Shown here: positions 55,301 to 64,000 of the stretch, piece after piece
Layout: every line of letters starts with the position of its first letter
Numbering within the stretch: position 1 is the stretch's first letter
Source: Brachionus plicatilis
Lineage: Eukaryota; Rotifera; Eurotatoria; Ploima; Brachionidae
Direction of reading: 5' to 3'
Assembly (NCBI GenBank): GCA_010279815.1
Contig: QEOQ01000256.1
Span: 757,389-821,388 of the forward strand
Length of the DNA: 64,000 nucleotides
Notes under the pieces: generated by a model
Seen by the model: only the letters and a program-made list of their open reading frames with translations
Databases searched by the model: none
What the model was told of the DNA's origin: nothing
Program-made: the position numbers and the translations under genes

Positions 55301-57656
55301 GTAATCCTTCTATTACATGAAAATCTTTTGACAAAACTAATTCTGGATTAAGAGATGGACACCAAAAGAACAGTCGCTATAATCCAAAAAATCAAATGAT
55401 TTTATACCTTTATTTGGGTTAATTAAAATAAATCTAGAGCTCGTCTTGGTTATGTTTGAATAGATTTGCTCTATTGTACAAGTGAGCGATGAATCCTAAT
55501 TACTTCCCTAAGAAGAAATCGAGTATCAATAACATTTTTCGCATACTTTCGCCTATTGTCTCCTGAATGATTTACAAACAAAAATTGAGATTAGATCTAT
55601 TTTATCTACAATCTAATTTTTTTAATTAATTCATATTTTACTATTTTTTTTCCTTTTCAATAAAGATTTCTTATGGATAAAGTTAATTTAATTTAACAAA
55701 AAAAGATGCTCTAAAATTTAGAAAATAAGGACAACCTAGAAAAGGTCTTGCAACAAGTCCTAAATGTCAATATTGTACGAGTTTTGATTCGAAATTTCTA
55801 ATAGCAATTATTTGCATGATAAATAAAAAATCGAATTTTAATCAGATTTAAATCCGGTTACTCACTGATTTAAAGAGAACTTGAAACCTTAGAGAATGAA
55901 ATAACATTTTTTGATATTTTCCCAATATCAAATATGACTTTTGAGAATTTTTCTGTTAACTTGATAAGAACATACCTTTTAGGAACAATTTTAACTTAAT
56001 GGTTCAGTCAATATTAATTAATCTAGAATTAAAATTTTGCGCTGTCTAAAATTATTTTTTTAAATTAACCCAAGATTTGTCTTACTTAAAAAAAATAGGA
56101 AAAAAATTAAAAAAAAATTTCGTAAGTTTGATTCTTTGATAAACAAAAATCATGATTTAAATTTTTTTAATACGCAATCGGACATTTAAATCAAGAATAA
56201 TAATGAACTTTTTAAAACTAATTTAGAAAATATTTCAATGCTAAATATAAATGATCTTTAAAATTTGAACATAAAATTTATCAATTTATTTTAATTTGAA
56301 TGTTAATGAATAAGTACTTTAAGAAGAATATTCAAAGGTTTCTTTTTAAGTAATATTTTTGAAATTTAATTGTTTACTCAATTTTCTCGGTAAAAAACTC
56401 ATACAAGAAAAAGGTTTTTCACAAAATTCAAGAATATTAACAACTGAGTGATTTTTAGTTTACAGAAGCTTTAAATAAAGAATTAGCTAAATTGACTCAT
56501 TTTGAATGCAGTTCTTAACAAAATATGCTTTAAATGTAGCAATTTTAAACTTTTCATTTTCTGATCACTTTTCAAAGAGTTTCATGTTTTTGTTCTAGTT
56601 AATTAACACACTACAGATTGAAAAAAAAATTATTTAAATCTCCGAAAATTTTAAGAAAAAATTGATCAGATTAGTTTCCCCAGTCTTCAAATGTTAGTTT
56701 GATCTCAAACTTCAAATCTTATATATCAAAAAAGAGCAAATTAAAATACTATTCTCTTTAATTAATATTCAATTCTCTATTAAATTTTTTACAAGCTTTA
56801 CAATCTATTTGAAAAGAAAGTTAATCAACAAATACTTCATTCTATAGATTTTTATTCTATGATAGAAAATCTAGGTTTCATGGTTTGCGGCATTTTATTT
56901 CATTATTTAATTTTTTTTGCCTAACGAAAAATTTCATAAATTTTTACTAAGTTTTGACAATGTTAAATAAACTAGAAAAAGATAATTGTATAAAATTTAA
57001 TTAAAAAAAATATTTTTAATATTTTTGAGAAATTTTATTTTGTTTGCCAATTTAACAGGTTATTCCTAAAACACGGACCCATACTTATCTTCCCAAGAAA
57101 TACTCCTTCACTTATCCCCCACCATTTTTCTAGCATAAAATTTTACCTGCTAAAAACAAAAATAACCCGTCTTAAATCTATTATTTTAAAATTATGCTCT
57201 TACATTTGAAATAAAAATTAAGAGTCTTTCAGATTGGTTCCTAGAACTTGAAGCCAATAAGGTTTATGATTTTTATGAAATACTCAATTTAAAATAAAAA
57301 TATAAGCTAAATAGGTATTATATGAGCAATTATATAGAGGGTTTTAATAATTAAATATTCAATAAAGATACAATAGTAATTAATCAATAAAGATAGAATC
57401 CCAAAAGCAAAAATTATTTGACTAAGATTTTCAGCTTTTTTGAAGAGGTGACAAATGGTCAAATAAACTATTCTGAATTAGCAATGATCCATTCTGGTGA
57501 CCAAAAAATCAGAAGTGAAAGTAAATGAGAAGTAAGTGAAATCAGAAGTAAATGTATGGATTATGTTAGGGAAAACGAAACAAAAAAAGAAAAAATAAAT
57601 AAAAGTTAGAGAAATTTTTTCAAAAAATGGTCTGATATGGAGATTATGAACGGTTC
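52367..57656. other. Long AT-rich intergenic region, no gene seen
   Basis: About 5.3 kb without a supported coding frame on either strand. The only structures noticed are two perfect short hairpins close together at 54842-54918 (annotated separately) and an ATTACATG/CATGTAAT hairpin near 55294-55318. AATTAAT-type and lysine-codon-rich sequence dominates. Confidence 0.55.
54842..54918. repeat. Two perfect hairpins in tandem
   Basis: TAATGCC-AACG-GGCATTA (54842-54859) and AGCAAGCTC-aattcg-GAGCTTGCT (54895-54918) are 7- and 9-bp perfect stems within 77 bp, both richer in GC than the flanks. The pattern resembles the hairpins at LINE 3' ends in this window and may be the end of an old element. 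A structured RNA is an alternative. Confidence 0.4.
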
Positions 57657-57827
57657 ATACTATTTTTTTCACTAGCGAAAAAAGTATCTTTTTTGCGTCC
57701 CCTAAAGTAGTATAAAATTTCCACTAATAGAAAAAGACAAATTAATTAATTGATGTGTTTATTTAATATTTTGATTAATGTAAAAATAAAGTTACATCCT
57801 TTAAGTCTATTTTAAGTAAAAAAAATT

Positions 57828-58185
57828 CTAAACTACGTCCTCTTCGTTAGAACTGTCAACTAAGTCTTCATCCTCATCATCACTATCTGGCTCAGGCTCT
57901 TTTTCATCTGAATTTTGTTCTTTTCGTTTGTTTCTAAAGCTGAACAATGGCATAACGTTCTTTTTGTAAACACCAACGTCAATACTATTCTCGTCTAACA
58001 TCTTTTTGTAAATTTTCAGCTAAGTATCCTTACCAACGTCCAACTTCTTCCTAGGAGGAGACGGTCTATTTAAAAGAGCATGCTTGTATTTGGTAAAAGT
58101 TGCTGTTTCTTGGATTTGGAAGACCTCAATTGACTTATAAATATTTGGATGTGCTCTCGCTACGTGAAGCTTTAGCTTGGAATAA
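57828..58185 (-). pseudogene. C-terminal fragment of a MULE-type transposase with an in-frame stop
   Basis: The minus strand reads KLKLHVARAHPNIYKSIEVF, QIQETATFTKYKHALLNRPS, PPRKKLDVGKDT, stop, LKIYKKMLDENSIDVGVYKK and NVMPLFSFRNKRKEQNSDEK, and then an acidic tail ending SSNEEDVV. 'AHPNIY-x-x-I-E-V' followed by 'E-x-A-T' and a Pro/basic segment is the typical end of MULE transposases that carry an N-terminal FLYWCH-like finger. The catalytic core is absent and one TAG interrupts the frame, so it is a relic. Confidence 0.65.
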
Positions 58186-58255
58186 TTAGTTCACTAATGT
58201 CACTAACGTGTTAAATTTTGATTAGTGAAAAAAGTATTCTTTTTTAGTCTCATTC

Positions 58256-58295
58256 AAAATGATACTTTTTTCACAAGCGAAAAAAGTATCATTTT
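58256..58295. repeat. Perfect 17-bp-stem hairpin near the MULE terminus
   Basis: AAAATGATACTTTTTTC-acaagc-GAAAAAAGTATCATTTT, a perfect 17-bp stem with a 6-nt loop. The GAAAAAAGTATC half recurs near the opposite end of the element (57679), so the hairpin is a duplicated subterminal motif of the transposon. Confidence 0.75.
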
Positions 58296-58329
58296 GGTTT
58301 AGTGAAAAAAGTAGTATCTACGTTATGAA

Positions 58330-59535
58330 CAAAGTATAAAATATGACTACAATTTATAAATTAGAATAATAAAATATTGATATTTAAAAATAAAAATAAA
58401 ATATTAATTTATTTTTAAATTTGCATTTTGCCTATACATAACTATTCAAAAAAAAATATAAAAATAAAAAATATGTTTTCTAAAAAACTCTTTATCTGAT
58501 TCAAGCTTAAATGGAGGCCGAACCAAAATGCTAGAGTTGAGATTTTGGTCTTATGAAAAAGATCGAAAATTTTTTCTTAGAAAAATAGTGGCGGCAGAGT
58601 TTTCCTATGGGAGATGAGTATGTGTTTTATTTAAAAACTTGAGGTCGTTGTTTTAGTAGTAATCATTTAACATTCGAATCGAGCAAAAGCTCCTTCAAAC
58701 TAGGAAAACTCCTGAAATAAAGGTTTCTGAAAACCAATTCAACATAATGACATATCTCTCATTAAACTCAAAAAAATCAATCTAAAATCAGTGATTAGAG
58801 TTAATTAAATCTTTGACCCTAAAAATAATTGAAGAAGAATTGTTTTTTAAATTTTTGAATCGATCTCATTGCTAAAAACTTTAATTCTTTAAGTTAGATT
58901 CTGAGAATGAGTTGAAAAAAAACAGCCGACTTTAATTGACCCCATTCTAGACTTGAAAAGATTACTCAGTGTTTCACTACTATATCAATTCTTATTTTAA
59001 AGTAAACTAATTTAGTTCAGTATTGAATTTTATATTATATATTAATTTATCTATAGCTAAAGAAAATAAATCTTAAAATTTTATTCTTACACTTCAATAT
59101 CAAGGTTGTACAATGTTTAAATGAAATCGCTGTTATTTAAAATTTTGAATTTTAAAAATTTAAAAATTATATTTTTTATTTTTAATACAAGTTAAAATTA
59201 AAATTTATACTATTAAAGTTAATAATTTATATGATATTCAAACTTAATTCGATTTTAAAGAAATTTGTTAAAAAATTCTATTTAATTGAGCAAATTTAAA
59301 AAAAATAATATTCTAATATTAGTAAATTAATAAATTATTTACTAAGAAAATTTATTATTTATTAATATCCCATCAAAATACACTACGTTCCAATATATTG
59401 AATTTTAATTTCTTCTAAATTTGCGGCGTTAACCAAAAGTTGCACGACGTTGTATTTTTCAAACGTTTCTATTTCTTATTTCAAATAAAGATTCCAAGCT
59501 GCAGCAGCGTAATAACGTTTGCTTTGTTCGCTGCA
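58330..59535. other. AT-rich intergenic sequence
   Basis: No gene or repeat recognised. Confidence 0.45.
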
Positions 59536-59965
59536 TGAAATGTTTAGGTCACTCTTAATAATTCATAGGTCATACTCAATATCTGTTTGTTGGATTCTAG
59601 AAAAAGCTTGATTTCGCAGTTAACTTCTTCAGGCAAATTATTTATAACTCCTTTCCAATCAACTGACTTTCCACTTAGGACGACTCTTTGCTTTCTACTT
59701 GTTAAAAATTCGGAAAGTGATTAAGAAGAGAACCTCTGAAATCATAAGCTTCAGGTTTCTTGCTCAATGCTTTATATGTGACACCTTTTCAAATGCTTTG
59801 GCAAAATCCATAAATACAATTGCTGAAGAAAAAATGCGATTTAATGGTTCTGCTACTGAGCTTAATGTTTCAAGGGGATTTGATCGTTTCGTAATTTTTT
59901 TCTTAGCGAGACACGTTTTCTTGGACGAGGTAGAACAAAACATATAAAAATTTAATGTCAAAAAA
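59536..59965 (-). pseudogene. LINE reverse transcriptase fragment with internal deletion
   Basis: The minus strand reads SSAIVFMDFAKAFEKVSHIK (RT catalytic Asp motif), then ARNLKLMISEVLFLITFRIF. After a frame change it reads RVVLSGKSVDWKGVINNLPE and EVNCEIKLF. In intact LINEs, 'R-V-V-L-x-G-x-x-S/V-D-W' is followed by 'SGVPQGSVLGP…INDLPEE-x-x-C-x-I-K-L-F-A-D-D'. Here the SGVPQG segment is deleted and the frame leaves before ADD, so the copy is dead. Confidence 0.7.
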
Positions 59966-61077
59966 AAAACATAAAGAAAAATTTGGAAAAATAATTTTTG
60001 AAAAAGACATTAAAAACATAAAATTATGTAATGTTAGTTCCTTAGGGAAAAAAATTATTAAAGTATCAAAGCTAATTTTTTTTGAGAGAAAAAACATTTA
60101 ATAACAAATATTATATGTGTGTCCTGTTGTTTACTTGATGATATTGATTATCTTTGATTAAAGATCAAATATTTATAAAAAAAATAAAGGCTGGTAAACG
60201 GTATGAGATGGATTAGATTTATACACTTATCTCTTTGTGGGCTTATGTTTTTTCCCTTTTATGATCAACGGATTGATTAAAATGAAACAAAAAATAGACA
60301 AATGTTTTTTACTCATTTTTACTCATGTTTATTTATCTTTTAAAAAGAAATTTTTGATTTATGTGACCTTTTCTTTTTTTATGTTTTTTCGGCGTGTGCT
60401 AATTCATTAACTAAAATTACTGATTTTTTACCAATTTTACTAAATGAATTTAAAAATGACTAACATTTCATAAAATTACTTAGTTAATTTTAAATTGTGA
60501 ATTTATTTTAAAAATCAAGTTTGATGCTAGTTTTTTCAATATTTAATTAAATTTTAAAATAAAATAAATTTTTAATTTAACTTTTTTAAAAATTTTTAAT
60601 TATGCTTTGCCTCTATATGGACCAAATTAAGCAAAGAATTATTGAGATCTAAATTAGAAACCAGATTACAGAACTCACATTTTTCATGAAAATTCATACC
60701 ATAATATTCTTAATTATCCAAATTATATTGTTCTAATTCAAAAAAAAAATCTAATTGTACAAAACATCCTTCTCTGGCTTAAAAAGATGCTCAAAATCGA
60801 GTTAAAGGTCTTTCTGCTGATTTTTAGTTTTTTTAAAGTATATTTATGTTTAATTTATAATTTTAATACGATTTAGAAAAATTAATAAGAATAATATCAG
60901 TTATGCAAATTTAGGAAAAAAAAATTTTTTTTAGTAATTTAGTTAAAAAATAATAAATCGCCTGTTTCTTTTAGAAAAACAACTCAAAAAGGAATATTTT
61001 AAACTCAACTACTAGAATTTCTATTTTTGGTTTTATTTGATGAATTATTAATTTAAGATTAAAAATATACAAAAAAA
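59966..61077. other. AT-rich intergenic sequence
   Basis: Nothing recognised between the LINE fragment and the calpain-like gene. Confidence 0.45.
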
Positions 61078-61083
61078 TTTATT
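61078..61083 (-). terminator. Polyadenylation signal of the calpain-like gene
   Basis: Minus-strand AATAAA ~20 nt past the stop. A second AATAAA overlaps the stop codon itself (61102-61107). Confidence 0.45.
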
Positions 61084-61102
61084 AAATAATAAAATAAAGC
61101 GT

Positions 61103-62118
61103 TTATTCAGATTTTCTGACTCGTTGAGAATGTAAACCAGCGTAAAATTTTGGAATAGAAGGATAATTATTTGACTGATTTTTCTCTGTTTCGATCTTAG
61201 TTTCTATTTTGTATCCAATTACAAATCCTTTGCGATAATTAAGCGGTGTTAAATAGCACAACAATTGCTTAGTGGAAGGTGCTAAAATGTCTGTGGTTCT
61301 GCTTGCCAAGCGAGTTGATTCTAAATTTTTCGACTGACCGAAATCAATTGACACATTTATAAATTTATCCTTGCTTAGATTTTCAACAACAACTCCATGG
61401 GTACATGAGCCTGGTATAATTGAAGTCAACAAATCTCCATCTAGTTCAACTCTTGTTTTATTTGCTTTTTTAGCCACACTAAAAAATATATCTGCTATGC
61501 TTTCGGACGCCAGGCCAGTCTGGTTCAAGCTGAATCTACATTCACCGTGAATAACTAAGTTATAAGTATAAAAATTAGGATCTTCTGGCTTTAAATTTTT
61601 TTCCTCCAACAAATTTGAAATCGCTTTAATAGATGTGGCAAAAATGATGTAGTATCCACGTTTTAATTTACAAGACAAATTTATGAAATACTCTACATTG
61701 TGTTCGTAGGCCACACAAGTTAGGCCGCCTCCTTCTGCTGATTCATTAAGGCGACAAACTATAAGACACAGATCTATATCAGGCTCATCGTTTCTGTCGA
61801 ATCCCTCATTTTTGCGACCTGTAGAAAAAAGTTCAAACTCGAACTGGTTTTCATTTGAGTCCTGTACATTTATTAGGAAAACTTGAACACCATCCGAATA
61901 GTCATAAAAGTAAGATGAATGTCTAGACTCGAACCAATCAGTTCGAACTTTACAAATTGATATATCATAAAAATATTTGAGCAAATCTTCAAATGATATC
62001 CAAAAACAACCATCATTTTTTTGGTACACTCCGGCTATTTCACTGCGTATATTTTCAGGCCAATGTGGCCACTTGTTTGACCATGCTCCCTTCCACTCTT
62101 TTTTACCCCATGGATTTC
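61103..62118 (-). CDS. CAPN15-like: Calpain-15-like cysteine protease, 3' terminal exon (partial gene)
   Basis: The exon opens after an acceptor AG (62119-62120) with (G)NPWGKKEWKGAWSNKWPHWP, which is the conserved end of the calpain protease core including the catalytic Asn of NPWG. It continues IRSEIAGVYQKNDGCFWISF and EDLLKYFYDISICKVRTDW, the classic calpain-15/SOL 'FWISFEDFLKYF-x-x-x-x-ICKVR' junction, and then a ~250-residue C-terminal domain typical of this branch, ending QRVRKSE. This exon encodes 337 residues. Upstream exons with the catalytic Cys and His (and zinc fingers if present) should lie at higher coordinates, but I found none before the N gap. Calcium-dependent intracellular proteolysis is the family role. 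The substrate is unknown. Confidence 0.85.
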
Positions 62119-62123
62119 CTTTA

Positions 62124-62548
62124 TTGAAAAATTTTTAACTCCTATCTAGATCGAAAATTTAACTTAATATTTAAAAATTAAAAAATTTTCTACAAGTCAA
62201 AAGTTTGCTCACTAAATCAAACAAAGCCCAATGAACATTGCACGGATTTTTAATGTGATTGCCAGAATTTTAAGATCAGTTCTAAAATTTTTTGGTCTAC
62301 CATATGCAAAAAGAAAAGCAAAGTTTGAATGTCTTTTATAAAATTTTAGAGCTCTAGTCCTTTAGTTAATACAAATAAATACTTATTGACTTAAATGATA
62401 TAAATAAACAACCTCTATTTGTCTATATCAAACATTAACATATTTTATCTATTTTACGTAATTTCAAGAGATTTTTCAATACAATAAAAAAATAAATAAA
62501 CTTTTAATTATTTGATTTTTGTTTGCATAGTTTATTTTCTATGAAAAA
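62124..62548. other. AT-rich sequence, presumably intron of the calpain-like gene
   Basis: The exon at 61103-62118 needs an upstream exon ending in a single-base codon part, so this stretch should be intronic. No calpain catalytic-domain exon was found here. Confidence 0.4.
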
Positions 62549-62550
62549 TA

Positions 62551-63406
62551 TGGTGTTTTACTTTAAACCGCAGAACGGGTAATATTACATCATTTTACAT
62601 AATTTTACATCAAAAAATGTAAGATTACGTAAAATGATGTAAGATTAGATAAATTTACTTTATTTCAAGTAAAACTTAACAAAAATGTTGACGATCAAAA
62701 ATTCCAATTTTTCGAACAAACATCTGATTTTTTTAAAATTCTTTCAACATGAAATCTTTAATTTTTTCACACTTTATTGCATAATTTTAGACACAATAAT
62801 GTTATAAACTGTAAAGTTTAATTTTTGTAATAAAATTAAGTTTTCAGAGAATTATGTTGTTTCTTGTTTCATTTTAAATGCTGAAACTTTATTTTTCGTT
62901 TTAGTTAATGATAATTTCATGTTTTTAAAGGGCTCAGCAGTATTTACAAATAAAAACAAATCAAAATTCCACTAAACATATCTTAGAAAAAGATTTAATT
63001 AATCTTTATAATAGATCGCCAAAATCTGTAAAAAAATATTGAAAATTAGTTATTGAAGTTGAATACTTTTTGATGACGAGCATCTTACTGCAAAATGAAT
63101 CTTGCAGAGCCTCATCTAATATTTAGCCGGTTTGCTGCATTATTTAGAATTTTGCAGAGAGATTTAATCAAATACCATTCAAAAGATACAAACAATATAA
63201 TATTTGATCTGACTTTTTTTCACAGTTTATAACATTATTGTGTGTAAAATTATGCAATAAAATGTAAAATTTGAAATTAAAAAAATTTAAAAAAAATTAA
63301 ATTGCATCCTAAATTTGATGCAATTTTACGTAATCTCATATATTTGATATAAAATTACCTAAAATGATGTAATAATAACTATTCTGCAGTTTAAAGTAAA
63401 ACACTG
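62551..63406. mobile_element. Mariner-type foldback MITE, second family member
   Basis: Flanked by TA (62549-62550, 63407-63408). The left end reads TGGTGTTTTACTTTAAACCG (CA lost to TG) and the right end is the complement of CAGTGTTTTACTTTAAACTG. Subterminal GTAATATTACATCATTTTAC matches the element at 39163. It is 856 bp, with arms ~80-100 bp and a long AT-rich interior without an ORF. If the calpain gene continues rightward, the element sits in its intron. Confidence 0.8.
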
Positions 63407-63408
63407 TA

Positions 63409-63800
63409 TAATAATATTTTTTTAAATTTAAATCAATTCTAATAGGTAAAGCACTATTAGATTTAAGAAATTTAGTACTAATAATACCTAGCCCTAACCC
63501 TTTCAATACTAAAAAAATGTCTCATAAAAAAAAATCCAATGAGAAACAAGTAAGCAAAGTCTCCTAATGAATTCAAATTACTTTTGAGTTTTTAAAAAGA
63601 TTTGACAAAGCCTGCAAAAATGTTTAAATTTAAAGAATTTTTAATATACAGTCTCGTTCTGTTCACTTGTTTTTACCAAAATTTACGTAATTTTACGTAA
63701 ATTTACGCAAATTTACGTAAAATTACGTAAAATTACGTAAATTGACAAATGTAAAAAATGGTAATTTTACGAAAAATTACGTAAATTTACGTAAAATTAC
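63409..63800. repeat. TTTACGTAA-type tandem iterations at the contig-gap edge
   Basis: From ~63682 to 63800 the sequence is a degenerate tandem of the self-complementary motif TTTACGTAA/AATTACGTAA, running directly into the gap. The motif is the one that fills the arms of the mariner-type MITEs. Its palindromic, repetitive nature probably caused the assembly break. The part before 63640 is AT-rich spacer. Confidence 0.7.
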
Positions 63801-64000
63801 NNNNNNNNNNNNNNNNNNNNNNNNNNNNNNNNNNNNNNNNNNNNNNNNNNNNNNNNNNNNNNNNNNNNNNNNNNNNNNNNNNNNNNNNNNNNNNNNNNNN
63901 NNNNNNNNNNNNNNNNNNNNNNNNNNNNNNNNNNNNNNNNNNNNNNNNNNNNNNNNNNNNNNNNNNNNNNNNNNNNNNNNNNNNNNNNNNNNNNNNNNNN
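63801..64000. other. Assembly gap (200 N to window end)
   Basis: Undetermined bases to the end of the window. Confidence 0.99.

Larger units (their letters stand above)
57657..58325. mobile_element. Short Mutator-like (MULE) transposon remnant
   Basis: Imperfect inverted ends: the left TACTATTTTTTTCACTAGCG (57659) corresponds to the complement of the right end, TACTACTTTTTTCACTAAAC (reading back from ~58318). Subterminal GAAAAAAGTATC motifs occur on both sides. The element contains the C-terminal part of a MULE transposase on the minus strand (57828-58185). No TSD could be fixed. Confidence 0.55.

Noticed and set aside
62140..62340. Upstream exon of the calpain-like gene just right of 62118
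   Set aside because: Translations here show no calpain core motifs (such as GHAY or VRLRN) in a compatible phase.
63489..63500. CCTAACCC as a telomere-like repeat
   Set aside because: A single occurrence, not a tandem array. It occurs by chance in the flank of the MITE.

Overview
The window is very AT-rich nuclear DNA from a small invertebrate animal. Genes are compact, many have no intron, and most introns I could place are only about 47-59 nt long (GT...AG). The gene set is metazoan: Golgi glycosyltransferases for O- and N-glycans, a class A GPCR, a membrane-anchored trypsin-like protease, TMX2, CUSTOS, FAM124 and a calpain-15-like protease. Composition, tiny introns and abundant CR1/jockey-type LINE pieces would fit a monogonont rotifer such as Brachionus. 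That species-level guess is inference only.

Layout, left to right: a C1GALT1-like galactosyltransferase (1711-2796, -); a 5'-truncated LINE with an intact reverse transcriptase (6686-8746, +); a three-exon GPCR (11622-12765, +); a block of interspersed repeats (13.0-15.3 kb); a broken LINE RT (16262-17872, -) beside a GC-richer tandem repeat (17.9-18.5 kb); a claudin-like four-TM protein (20546-21877, +) preceded by a near-identical copy of its promoter and 5' end that runs into an N gap; two nested foldback transposons (23604-24783); a four-exon MGAT4-like N-acetylglucosaminyltransferase (27005-32419, +); a type II transmembrane serine protease (33969-35177, -); a transposon graveyard (36.2-42.8 kb) with foldback elements, LINE ORF1 and RT remnants and a remarkable GGCC-rich block; a head-to-head pair TMX2 (-) and CUSTOS (+); a DxD glycosyltransferase-like gene (46248-47327, +); a FAM124-like gene (50579-52366, -); a nearly empty 5 kb stretch; MULE and LINE remnants (57.6-60.0 kb); and the 3' exon of a calpain-15-like gene (61103-62118, -), then a mariner-type MITE and a terminal N gap.

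The host genes form no operon or pathway cluster. Three are secretory-pathway glycosyltransferases or likely ones, but they are unlinked in orientation and spacing.

The most unusual content is non-coding. At least four foldback (long inverted repeat) elements have ends starting GG and are flanked by what read as 8-bp target-site duplications (TSDs): 10829-11144, 23604-24783, 24045-24669 and 47850-48070. A fifth has CAG...CTG ends and a perfect 8-bp TSD (40454-41192). Two more are CAGT-ended with TA duplications (39163-39656, 62551-63406). Several have arms built from many diverged copies of one short motif, a different motif in each element (GGGGGTCAG, CAGTAT, TTACGTAA, AAGTC, GGCC). Repeated C-terminal AT-hook (KRGRP) relics and a MULE transposase tail suggest where some transposition machinery came from.
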